Below are positions 1 through 6,850 of a stretch of DNA of 54,034 bases, piece by piece (the first letter of the stretch is position 1; every line of letters begins with the position of its first letter). The position numbers were made by a program, and so were the translations under genes. Below the pieces are notes generated by a model that made no database searches, was not told the origin of the DNA, and saw nothing but the letters and a program-made list of their open reading frames with translations. Origin of the DNA: Halonotius aquaticus (GTDB lineage Archaea; Halobacteriota; Halobacteria; Halobacteriales; Haloferacaceae); NCBI RefSeq assembly GCF_003605575.1, contig NZ_QKNY01000014.1, forward strand, positions 1 to 54,034. The letters run 5' to 3'.

Positions 1-14
1 GATCGAGGAGTAGC

Positions 15-404
15 CTACTCGGTCGGTTCGGGATCGGTGGTCGCCGACTGTGGCGCGTCGCCGACGTCGATATCGGCCGTTGCGACGGCCTCGTCAGCAT
101 CAAGCAGTTCGCTGAGTCGGCGTTCGAACTCGGCGTCGGAGAGCTCCCCGGCAGCATACCGGTGTTTGAGCTCCTCGATCGCCGCGCGGTCGGTTGGCTC
201 CGCCCGGCGGATCGCCAGCCATCGCCAGCCGATCCACAGCGCGAAGGCGGCGTTGGTGAGCCCGGTGGTCAGGATGAACACCCAGCGGGAGACGTACCCG
301 CCGAGGTACGCAAACCCCGTCAGCGCCATGAGGTCGGCGGCGAGTACAAACCACAGGCCGATCATCAGATCGGTGATGAGGCCTTCGTCTGGGTCGACAG
401 CCAT
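15..404 (-). CDS. SHOCT-domain membrane protein
   Basis: A 129-residue protein with two hydrophobic segments (about residues 10-34 and 41-63), so it should sit in the cytoplasmic membrane. It then has a short charged helix pair at about 73-101 (IEELKHRYAAGELSDAEFER), which matches the SHOCT (short C-terminal domain) consensus of E-L-x-x-G-x-I/L-x-x-E/D-F. The tail is acidic and probably disordered. SHOCT domains are common oligomerisation or interaction modules in haloarchaeal membrane proteins; no enzymatic function is known. The start ATG at 404 gives an acidic N-terminus leading straight into the first membrane helix. The gene runs toward the window edge, so its operon partners are not visible. 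The family call is fairly sure; the function is unknown. Confidence 0.75.
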   Translation of the reverse strand: MAVDPDEGLITDLMIGLWFVLAADLMALTGFAYLGGYVSRWVFILTTGLTNAAFALWIGWRWLAIRRAEPTDRAAIEELKHRYAAGELSDAEFERRLSELLDADEAVATADIDVGDAPQSATTDPEPTE

Positions 405-515
405 CGATGGGTCGGTATTGTGACTGCCGGTAGATTACTGCTGTGATTGCCACACCGGCAACCGGTTGAGGGTGTGGCGAGAGCCTGGCGGCGCAGCGCG
501 GTCGGTGACAACAGC

Positions 516-520
516 TTATA
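516..520 (+). promoter_or_regulatory. TATA box of the 543 gene (leaderless)
   Basis: The sequence CTTATAG includes TTATA at 516-520, centred about 25 bases upstream of the ATG at 543. This is the usual distance from a haloarchaeal TATA box to the transcription start, so the mRNA probably begins at or next to the start codon. No ribosome binding site precedes the ATG. Confidence 0.5.
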
Positions 521-542
521 GCCGCCAGCCACAACGATCGGT

Positions 543-986
543 ATGGACGCGACGGAAACGATCTATGAGGGTGAGGCGGGGTCGGTACACAGCTCGGCGG
601 ATGTCTCGGTGTACCTCCCGGAGTCGCTGTCGATGCCGGTGCCGAAGGCACTCCCGCAGGCGGTCAGTCGGAGCTTAGAGACCCCTGAGGGCGCGGTGCG
701 GCTGGCGACCGATCCCGAGGCCGCCCGATCGCATCCGATCCGGGCGACGCTGTTGGCGGTGCTGTTCGAGCGGCTGCCGGCGTTTCGGTTTCGGCACTCG
801 GATGCCTCGGCGACCAGCCCTGAGACCGCGCGGGTGCCGGTACAGGTCGCGGCGGCCGGCGACCGGCCGCTGGCCTGCTATCTCGCCGTTCAGGGGTTTA
901 GCGACGCCCAGATCGCCGAGGTGATGGGCCTCGATGAGTCGACGGTGACGACCGCGATCGACGAGATTCACGAGCAAGCGAAATAA
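543..986 (+). CDS. Hypothetical protein with C-terminal HTH-like helices
   Basis: A 147-residue acidic protein not matched to a named family. Residues 1-30 are polar, and residues 85-115 are basic and Arg-rich. The last 50 residues (FSDAQIAEVMGLDESTVTTA and after) look like a helix-turn-helix of the sigma-70 region 4 or LuxR type, with a Q-I-A-E-V-M-G-L first helix and an S-T-V-T-T recognition helix. A role in DNA binding or regulation is an inference from that segment only. The start is supported by a TATA box about 25 bases upstream. It lies between the SHOCT gene (divergent) and the restriction remnant (58 bases downstream, same strand). Confidence 0.6.
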   Translation: MDATETIYEGEAGSVHSSADVSVYLPESLSMPVPKALPQAVSRSLETPEGAVRLATDPEAARSHPIRATLLAVLFERLPAFRFRHSDASATSPETARVPVQVAAAGDRPLACYLAVQGFSDAQIAEVMGLDESTVTTAIDEIHEQAK

Positions 987-1015
987 CTGTCTGTGCGCTG
1001 ACAGCCAGTAGGTTC

Positions 1016-1020
1016 TTATT
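1016..1020 (+). promoter_or_regulatory. TATA box driving the 1045 remnant and the helicase
   Basis: TTCTTATT ends at 1020, and its centre lies about 27 bases upstream of the ATG at 1045. No other good TATA element is seen immediately before the helicase start at 1200, so this promoter probably transcribes the remnant and the helicase as one unit. Confidence 0.45.
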
Positions 1021-1044
1021 CCGGCTGTCAAAACGGGGTGGCAT

Positions 1045-1203
1045 ATGAGTCAGGCCACGCTCGGCTCCGCGCATCGGAACTCCAAGCTGTTTTCGGGTTA
1101 CTATCTGGAGGAACGTGTCGACGAGCTTGCGGCGAGGGACTACATCGCTGAGTCTAACGATAGAATCAGCAATTTAGTGACGACACGTCAGAACGATACA
1201 TGA
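1045..1203 (+). pseudogene. N-terminal remnant of an Eco57I-like restriction/methylase gene
   Basis: A 52-codon reading frame starts MSQATLGSAHRNSKLFSGYY and continues LEERVDEL. From family knowledge, the pattern MSQATL...RN..LFS.YYL..R is the conserved start of large haloarchaeal Eco57I-type (type IIG/IIL-like) restriction-methylase proteins, which normally exceed 1,000 residues. Here the frame leaves the family after about 33 residues, just where base composition drops to AT-rich, and stops at 1203. The stop overlaps the next start as ATGA. It is therefore either a broken gene end left by insertion of the island, or a remnant kept as a translational leader for the helicase. Size and decay favour a pseudogene; expression is likely because the TATA box is intact. 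Confidence 0.6.
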
Positions 1204-3092
1204 TTATCTACCAGAACACGGCAGGCGGGTTTGTTGATGATGTTGTCCAGAACGCTATTATCGATGAGATAGTTGCTGGTTTCGAGACACAAGGAGTCGG
1301 AGGAGCCAGTCAAAACGAGATTCGCTCCTGGAAGAACTCACTGCAGTATATGTCTAATCTATTTTATAATTGTGACGTTCCGACTGATGCAGATGTAGCC
1401 ATAGAGTTTCAGATCCCACTCACATCACGCCGGGTCGATTTCATGATATCTGGTCGGGATATTAACGACAACAAGAACATCACAATCATTGAATTGAAGC
1501 AGTGGGAAGGAAATCCTACAGAGCCAGTTCCGGACAAAGATGGTATTGTAAAGACGATTTTGGGTGGTGGAAAGCGCGAGACCACGCATCCGAGCTATCA
1601 GGCGTGGTCCTATTCTCGACTGATTGAAGATTTTAATCTGAAAGTACAGCAGGACGAAATCGAACTATGCCCGCTGGCCTACCTGCATAATTTCGATGAA
1701 CAGTATAGAGAGCGGCTAGATCATCCGGCCTACAAACACTACACAAAGGAGGCACCGGTGTTTCTCAAACAAGATGTTGACAACCTCTCACGGGTTCTCG
1801 AATCAAAAATAGCCTCAACAAACAGTGAGAACCTGATTCAACAAATCGCAGACTCGGATCTCAAGCCGAACAAGAAACTGCAAGACTCACTCGGGGCAAT
1901 GTTGGAGGCCAATGATGAATTTACGCTCATTGATTCTCAGAAGGTGGTCTTTGAACGCGCAGTTGAACTCGCTGAGAAGGCAAATCAGCAAAACAGCAAA
2001 AAGGTGCTAATTGTTGAAGGTGGTCCGGGGACAGGAAAGACGGTTGTCGCAATCAACATTCTCGCCGAGTTGATACAGGAAGATTATACTGCGCAGTACG
2101 TGTCGAAAAACAGGGCTCCAAGATCTGTTTATAAGAAAAAACTACGAGGAGACATGCTTGTCAAAGAGATAGATCATCTATTCAATGGTGCTGGTAGCTA
2201 CGTTTCGACCTCATCCAATCAATTCCCGGCCCTCATTGCTGACGAAGCCCATCGATTGAACGAGGAATCGAATTTCTTCGGTAAAGGTGAAAATCAGATT
2301 ATGGAGATCATCAACGCTTCGCAGTTCTCCGTCTTCTTCATTGACGAAAACCAACGCGTACACATTGACGACATCGGCTCTAGACAGGAAATAAAGAAGT
2401 TCGCCAATCAGATGAACGCAGATATCGAAGAGATGGAACTCGAAGCGCAGTTCCGTTGCAGCGGCTCTGATGGATACGTCGCGTGGCTGGATGATGTACT
2501 CGAAATCAGAGATACCGCAAATGCTGATGGGTTTGATCTGGAATTCGATGTTCGACTCTACGACGATCCTCAGAGCCTTCATCACGCGATTGAGCAGAAA
2601 AACAAAGCAGGAACGCTATCAAGAGTCGTTGCCGGATACTGCTGGGAGTGGGAGAAAGAGGGTAGAAGCGACTCCGACTACGTGGATATCGAAATCGGGG
2701 ACTATCGAAAAAGCTGGAATCGTGATGGTGGTGATCCATGGGCAATTGACGAAGGATCAATTGATGAAGTCGGTTGTATCCATACCTGTCAGGGTCTAGA
2801 ATTCGACTACGTGGGCGTGATTATCGGCCCCGATATGAAATACCGAGATGGCGAGATTGTCACGGATCACGAGGGCAGAGCGAGCACAGACTACTCACTG
2901 AGGGGTGTAAAGAAGATGATGAATGAAGACCCTGAAGAGGCGCAGAAAATCGTTGATGAAGTAGTGAAAAACACCTACAGGACGCTGCTCAGCCGAGGCC
3001 TGAAGGGCTGCTATATTTATTGCTGTGATGATCAACTTGAAGATTATTTGCGTACTCGGCTGGAGAACATCAACGGTTCAATTGAATTTTAG
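1200..3092 (+). CDS. PD-(D/E)XK nuclease-DUF2075 helicase fusion
   Basis: A 630-residue protein with two parts. The N-terminal part has a nuclease-like core, RRVDFMISG (D80) then ITIIELKQWE (E98, K100), matching the D...ExK arrangement of PD-(D/E)XK enzymes. The second part is a DUF2075 (Schlafen group 3-like) SF1 helicase: Walker A GGPGTGKT at 274-281, DEAH at 348-351, the family block EAQFRCSGSDGYVAWL near 415-430, and CIHTCQGLEFDYVGV at 526-540. It probably cuts or remodels foreign nucleic acid in the cytoplasm. It is ATGA-coupled to the upstream remnant and followed after 51 bases by a MazG-type gene. Codon use is much more AT-rich than in the flanks, which suggests recent transfer. The helicase assignment is firm; the nuclease assignment is by motif only. 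Confidence 0.85.
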   Translation: MIIYQNTAGGFVDDVVQNAIIDEIVAGFETQGVGGASQNEIRSWKNSLQYMSNLFYNCDVPTDADVAIEFQIPLTSRRVDFMISGRDINDNKNITIIELKQWEGNPTEPVPDKDGIVKTILGGGKRETTHPSYQAWSYSRLIEDFNLKVQQDEIELCPLAYLHNFDEQYRERLDHPAYKHYTKEAPVFLKQDVDNLSRVLESKIASTNSENLIQQIADSDLKPNKKLQDSLGAMLEANDEFTLIDSQKVVFERAVELAEKANQQNSKKVLIVEGGPGTGKTVVAINILAELIQEDYTAQYVSKNRAPRSVYKKKLRGDMLVKEIDHLFNGAGSYVSTSSNQFPALIADEAHRLNEESNFFGKGENQIMEIINASQFSVFFIDENQRVHIDDIGSRQEIKKFANQMNADIEEMELEAQFRCSGSDGYVAWLDDVLEIRDTANADGFDLEFDVRLYDDPQSLHHAIEQKNKAGTLSRVVAGYCWEWEKEGRSDSDYVDIEIGDYRKSWNRDGGDPWAIDEGSIDEVGCIHTCQGLEFDYVGVIIGPDMKYRDGEIVTDHEGRASTDYSLRGVKKMMNEDPEEAQKIVDEVVKNTYRTLLSRGLKGCYIYCCDDQLEDYLRTRLENINGSIEF

Positions 3093-3143
3093 GCAATTCA
3101 TCCGACAGCACAGTTTTATCTGATATCTATCTCTTGATTTGCA

Positions 3144-3518
3144 GTGATGAGTGATAATCTACGGGAGCTACAAAATCGTCAAGAGCAATTTATCGATGAA
3201 CGTGGTTGGAACCAATTCCACACGCCAAAGAGCCTTGCAATGGCTATTTCGGTCGAGTCAAACGAACTGGTGGAATTGTTCCAATGGCATGATAATCTTC
3301 CAGCAGGGGCCTACGCTGAGGATTCCAAAATCCGTGATGATGTCAAAGATGAACTTGCTGATATCGTTATCTACTCGCTGAGTATGGCTTCTGCGTTCGA
3401 TTTAGACCTATCTGAAGTAATCGAAACAAAACTTGAAAAGAACGAACAGAGATTTGACCTTACAGAATCTGAGGAAATCCGGGAAGAACTCTCTGAATGG
3501 AAGCGAAAAGAGGACTAG
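3144..3518 (+). CDS. MazG-like nucleotide pyrophosphohydrolase
   Basis: A 124-residue all-alpha protein of the MazG/dCTP pyrophosphatase superfamily. It has the metal-binding signature ExxE (E38, E41) followed by ExxD (E70, D73 in VKDELADIV), plus the preceding helix with GWNQFHTPKSLAMAISVE, as in RS21-C6/DCTPP1-type enzymes. These hydrolyse (d)NTPs to the monophosphate and pyrophosphate. The ATG at 3144 is chosen because a TTTTAT box is centred about 27 bases upstream; the ATG at 3147 is possible. It shares the AT-rich composition of the preceding helicase. MazG-type enzymes recur in defence islands, so nucleotide depletion or sanitation linked to the helicase is a reasonable inference. Confidence 0.85.
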   Translation: MMSDNLRELQNRQEQFIDERGWNQFHTPKSLAMAISVESNELVELFQWHDNLPAGAYAEDSKIRDDVKDELADIVIYSLSMASAFDLDLSEVIETKLEKNEQRFDLTESEEIREELSEWKRKED

Positions 3519-3665
3519 AATCGTAATCGACTCAATTGGCTTGATTCGGTGGCACGCTGGAAGCATCCGCGAGCGACCAACGGGAGCGAGCGCAGCTCTT
3601 TTTGATCCAGCTTTTTCAAGGAGCGGTCGCCGAACGCAGTGAGGCTACCTGACGCAGAAAAGCTG

Positions 3666-3764
3666 GGCTAAGTGAGTGCGGCATATACTTAGCCTGAACC
3701 AGCACTCTCTAAGTTTGTATTTCTGGCAAAAAATTAAGTTAGAGAGCGTCATATTCGCTTAGTA
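3666..3764 (+). promoter_or_regulatory. Fic promoter with two inverted repeats
   Basis: Two perfect 8-base inverted repeats lie upstream of fic. The first is GGCTAAGT (3666-3673) with ACTTAGCC (3687-3694). The second is CTCTCTAA (3705-3712) with TTAGAGAG (3739-3746). The core CTAAGT or its complement occurs at 3668, 3687 and 3709, and a GCTTAGT variant at 3758. The right arm of the second repeat lies at the expected TATA position for the ATG at 3765. The rest of the 246-base gap (3519-3665) holds no gene; it contains GCGAGC-rich imperfect repeats of a kind common downstream of haloarchaeal genes. An operator bound by the Fic protein's own winged helix is an inference. Confidence 0.5.
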
Positions 3765-5006
3765 ATGGATCATACGGATTTTGCGGCGGAGTATCCGGGA
3801 ACGATCAACACGGATCAGGGGTATCCAACGTACAACCCTGATCCCCTTCCTCCGGAGTTCGAATACACACCGGAACTCATCGAAAAGCTCGCTGAAGCAC
3901 GCGGTACTGTCGGGCAATTGGCCGGCATCGGGCAGATGGTGCAGGGCTCTCGAATGCTCTTACTGGGGCCGTTCATCCGACGCGAGGCGGTCTTTTCATC
4001 ACGGATCGAAGGCACCTATGCTACGGTTTCGGCTGTCTATGCCCACGAAGCCGGGGAAGAAGACGCAATCGAAGGAACGACCCGGCATGAAGCAGCTGAG
4101 GTACTCAACTACGTGCACGCGACGCAGCGAGGGCTCGATGTCTTACCCGACGCTGCAATCACGGCTGATCTGTTGAAAGAGCTACACGAAATCCTGATGA
4201 CAGATGTACGCGGCGGGGAAAAGAATCCGGGCCAGTACCGACCGGATCAACGCGCAATCGGGAGTCGAGATACGCGGGACGCCCGGTTTGTCCCACCGGC
4301 ACCACATCACGTGTCCTACAAAATGGATGAACTGATCGAGTATATCCAGGACGGGCCAACCTTCGATCCACTTATTGATATCGCGTTCATCCACTATCAG
4401 TTCGAAACGATTCACCCGTTTACCGACGGTAATGGACGGATGGGTCGGTTATTGATCACGCTGTTGATGGACAAATACGGACTGCTTCCGGACCCCTTCC
4501 TCTATCTGAGTTCGTATTTCAATCAGTATCGGGATGAGTACGTTGATACGCTGTTCAATGTGAACTCGAAAGGCGAGTGGGAGGAATGGATCTCGTTTTT
4601 CCTCGATGGCGTCATCGATCAGAGCAAAGAGGTATTCATCCGTTCGAAAGAGTTGCTGGAGCTGCGTGAGGAGTACCGAGAGACATATCAGGGGCGGCAA
4701 TCAGAAACGCTGCTGTCGATCCTCTATGAGCTGTTCAAAAACCCCGTCATCACAATTAAACAGGCGGAACAACGGGCGGATGTCGGGTATCAGGCGGCTC
4801 GAAACGCGATCTACGAACTCGAAAAAGAGGGTGTACTAGTGGAAGTAACCGGGAAAGAACGGTACAAAGTATATCACGCAACAGACATAATTGACGTGAT
4901 AGAGAAACCGATTGAAGACCTCGTCGCTGATGTCGATGAGGAATTCGAAAAGTATCAATCCGAGTCAGCCGCTAACGGACAGGCATCCATCGAAGACTTC
5001 AATTGA
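3765..5006 (+). CDS. Fic-domain AMPylase-like protein with inhibitory helix and wHTH
   Basis: A 413-residue Fic protein. The catalytic motif HPFTDGNGRMGR is intact at 217-228 (H217). The N-terminal inhibitory motif (S/T)xxxE(G/N) is present as SSRIEG (S78, E82, G83), so this is a class II Fic protein whose own helix blocks productive ATP binding. The C-terminal 110 residues contain a winged helix (ITIKQAEQRADVGYQAARNA), fitting DNA binding or autoregulation. Fic proteins usually transfer AMP to hydroxyl side chains of target proteins. The gene stands alone, with an inverted-repeat-rich promoter, between the MazG gene and two convergent antitoxin-like genes. The target is unknown. Composition is intermediate between island and host. 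Confidence 0.9.
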   Translation: MDHTDFAAEYPGTINTDQGYPTYNPDPLPPEFEYTPELIEKLAEARGTVGQLAGIGQMVQGSRMLLLGPFIRREAVFSSRIEGTYATVSAVYAHEAGEEDAIEGTTRHEAAEVLNYVHATQRGLDVLPDAAITADLLKELHEILMTDVRGGEKNPGQYRPDQRAIGSRDTRDARFVPPAPHHVSYKMDELIEYIQDGPTFDPLIDIAFIHYQFETIHPFTDGNGRMGRLLITLLMDKYGLLPDPFLYLSSYFNQYRDEYVDTLFNVNSKGEWEEWISFFLDGVIDQSKEVFIRSKELLELREEYRETYQGRQSETLLSILYELFKNPVITIKQAEQRADVGYQAARNAIYELEKEGVLVEVTGKERYKVYHATDIIDVIEKPIEDLVADVDEEFEKYQSESAANGQASIEDFN

Positions 5007-5075
5007 TGGTGAGGGTAGGCGAATATCCGCTAACAGAGTGTCTACCGCATAGGCGTCGCCATGAGCAAAGATCGG

Positions 5076-5102
5076 TCGCCGACGGCGATCTGACGCAAAA
5101 AA
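5076..5102 (-). terminator. Putative terminator between convergent genes
   Basis: TCGCCG-A-CGGCGA (5076-5088) is a perfect short palindrome. It is next to a run of six A at 5097-5102, which reads as a U-tract on the minus strand right after the stop of the 5110 gene. U-tracts are the main archaeal termination signal; the hairpin may be incidental. Confidence 0.35.
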
Positions 5103-5109
5103 GTGAGTG

Positions 5110-5358
5110 TCAAGAATCATCAGTGGCCTCGAACTGCTCGACGACGTGTTCGCGGCTGGTGGTCTGATTCTGGCTTCGGGTCTCAGTCGCCTCTTCCATC
5201 GCCTCGGCTGTCTCCTCGGAGACGAGACCAGCGACGATCTCGGGTCGTGGGCCACCAGTCAATCGAACCAATGTCTCGCCTAACGTCTCGCCCTCTTTTT
5301 TGTGGGCTTCCACATACGAGTGAAACGCCTCCGAGACCTGAATCGACTTCGTTCCCAT
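5110..5358 (-). CDS. VapB/RHH-like antitoxin (DUF7557-type), orphan
   Basis: An 82-residue protein beginning MGTKSIQVSEAFHSYVEAHK, which resembles the start of haloarchaeal VapB-like and DUF7557 antitoxins: a short beta strand (KSIQVS) then a helix, and the G-E-T-L-x-E-T-L-x-R-L-T-G-G stretch. Such proteins bind DNA as ribbon-helix-helix dimers and neutralise a partner toxin, usually a PIN-domain RNase. No PIN-domain gene lies downstream; the next gene in that direction is fic on the opposite strand. The start at 5358 is preferred over the ATG at 5367, since the family begins with MGTK. It could also be a free-standing regulator. Confidence 0.65.
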   Translation of the reverse strand: MGTKSIQVSEAFHSYVEAHKKEGETLGETLVRLTGGPRPEIVAGLVSEETAEAMEEATETRSQNQTTSREHVVEQFEATDDS

Positions 5359-5415
5359 GTTATACATTCAGATATGAACTAACAAAACCATTTCTCCGAT
5401 TTTTCTCGGTACTGA

Positions 5416-5694
5416 CTACTCGAAGATTTCTGAGTCTTCAAGCGATCCGGATGTGTTCTGTTCGGGATCGATCCCCACTTCGCGGAGTTCTTTGTCTGTC
5501 GGTTCGCGCCCCGCCCCGTTGTACGCAGCGACTGCCTCGTCCAGCATTTCGAGGGCGTGCTGGCGAGTCTCGCCCTCCGTAGCCACGCCAGTGTCTTCAT
5601 CGCGCACCAGCCACACCCCACCGTCTTCGGAACGTTCTAAGGAAATATGAGTTGGACTCACGCTCTCAGTGTTTTCGTCCGCCCCAGTATCCAT
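5416..5694 (-). CDS. hicB: HicB-family antitoxin, without a visible HicA
   Basis: A 92-residue HicB-family protein. The N-terminal part has the partly degraded RNase H-like fold seen in HicB: ISLERSEDGGVWLVRDEDTG, then VATEGETRQHALEMLDEAVA. The C-terminal end P-T-D-x-E-L-R-E-x-G-I-D is typical of haloarchaeal members. HicB normally neutralises the mRNA-cleaving HicA toxin encoded next to it. Here only about 50 bases separate this gene from the next antitoxin, and they contain just a seven-codon stub (MVLLVHI then stop), so the toxin gene has been lost. The start codon lies inside a perfect palindrome (5692-5705), a likely autoregulatory operator. Confidence 0.75.
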   Translation of the reverse strand: MDTGADENTESVSPTHISLERSEDGGVWLVRDEDTGVATEGETRQHALEMLDEAVAAYNGAGREPTDKELREVGIDPEQNTSGSLEDSEIFE

Positions 5695-5705
5695 AGGAAC
5701 CTATG
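5692..5705 (-). promoter_or_regulatory. Palindrome over the hicB start codon
   Basis: CATAGG-AA-CCTATG is a perfect 6-base inverted repeat with a 2-base centre, and it includes the hicB start codon at 5692-5694. Binding of HicB here would block initiation on a leaderless transcript. The operator role is inferred from position and symmetry. Confidence 0.45.
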
Positions 5706-5770
5706 CAAGGTAGTACAGCAAAAACGTTCGGCAACGATAATAGAATCGACAGTCGAAGCAGCGCAGCAAC

Positions 5771-5890
5771 TCAATAGCCGTCTTCGTGCGGGCCGACAGC
5801 CCACGCGTCGTGTTCGGTCGCCACACTGGTTTCCTGGGTGCCATCGTAGCCGTCGAACCCACTGAAGGTGCCACCGCGTTGTTCGACCAT
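5771..5890 (-). CDS. 39-residue acidic small protein, leaderless
   Basis: A 40-codon frame on the minus strand, beginning MVEQRGGTFSGFDGYDGTQE and ending in GPHEDGY. It has strong haloarchaeal coding character: third-base G/C preference, acidic composition and no rare codons. The complement of GAATAAAAG (AATAAAA at 5913-5919) puts a TATA box 26 bases upstream of its ATG, so it can be made from a leaderless mRNA. It has no cysteines and no predicted membrane helix. I do not recognise a family. It would be missed by length cut-offs. The remainder of the gap between hicB and the 5991 gene shows nothing else. Confidence 0.6.
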   Translation of the reverse strand: MVEQRGGTFSGFDGYDGTQETSVATEHDAWAVGPHEDGY

Positions 5891-5990
5891 GTGGTTCGTT
5901 CAGCGGTAACCGAATAAAAGCGTTCGCCTGCCAACGATGTCAACAGCAGATTGAAACCGGTACTATCCGCAACATCACACACCGAGCCAT

Positions 5991-6761
5991 ATGCACGTCG
6001 ACACCCCAGCGTTCGACCGCGAGACAGTCCGGTCGCTCATCGCGGTGCTGACACAGCTCAAAAACACCGACACGGCGACCGGCCACGACGACCTGCTCTC
6101 GGCGGCCATCGCCCGCGTCTGGGCGTGCTACGACGGCGAGCCATTCGAGATCGACCCGGAATCAATTACGGCCGCTGATGTCGAAACGGCCCACACCGCC
6201 CTCACAGCCCACAGCCCAACCCAGCAGGACGCACAGGCCTACCGCGAGGCCCACGGCACGCCACACCCCAACATGCCGCTGAAGATCGGCTTCGATTTCG
6301 TCGATACCGCCTCCCGGTACCGAACCGGCAGTCTGCCGTCGTTTCGCAGCTGGAAGGCGATCTACAGCTACGAGGGGGCGGTGATCGCCGAGCGCGCCTA
6401 CGACCACGAGGACGCCATCGCGCTCCGCCCGGTGATCGACGATGTACGATACACAGCGACGGCAACGAAACGGGACGCCGACGGCACCGTGCGGGTTACC
6501 CTCACAGAACGCCCGTTCCGAACGGATATCGATGTCTACATCCACGAGAACACGGGCCAGACAGTAACGATCGAAGGCCACGATGGCCCAAACGTCCCGA
6601 GCGAAACCCACCCGATCAGCACACTGGAAGCCGCCCTCGACAGCGAGGGAGCCGACGACACCGAGATCTGCGTCACCGAATCCCTCGACGACGTGGTTGC
6701 GTTCATCGACGATCACGGCTGGGAGTACGACGCCGACGATGATGTCGACCTCCCGGAGTAA
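5991..6761 (+). CDS. Hypothetical acidic protein
   Basis: A 256-residue soluble acidic protein with no signal peptide or membrane segment, and no motif I can assign. Residues 1-60 look alpha-helical. The centre (about 95-140) has FDFVDTASRYRTGSLPSFRS and an aromatic-rich stretch. The C-terminal part is beta-rich, with TARVTLTERPF-like strands. The only cysteines are C43 and one near residue 225. It is transcribed toward the minus-strand arsR, so the two genes are convergent with an 89-base gap. Codon use is normal for the host, so it is probably not part of the AT-rich island. Confidence 0.6.
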   Translation: MHVDTPAFDRETVRSLIAVLTQLKNTDTATGHDDLLSAAIARVWACYDGEPFEIDPESITAADVETAHTALTAHSPTQQDAQAYREAHGTPHPNMPLKIGFDFVDTASRYRTGSLPSFRSWKAIYSYEGAVIAERAYDHEDAIALRPVIDDVRYTATATKRDADGTVRVTLTERPFRTDIDVYIHENTGQTVTIEGHDGPNVPSETHPISTLEAALDSEGADDTEICVTESLDDVVAFIDDHGWEYDADDDVDLPE

Positions 6762-6850
6762 CTGCTGTCAGCCGACCGCGACGTTCGACGCAGGCGACGA
6801 GTCTGCACAAACGGTATGATCACCGTCAGGAAACTAGCTCAAACGACCGC

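Noticed and set aside
3540..3665. GCGAGC-rich repeats as a possible CRISPR or mobile-element end
   Set aside because: The units are short and imperfect with no regular spacing and no cas gene or transposase nearby; such stretches are common after haloarchaeal genes.
5701..5982. 93-residue minus-strand frame
   Set aside because: It overlaps the better-supported 39-residue gene in another frame, and its composition is unlike haloarchaeal proteins (many Arg, Cys and Ser).
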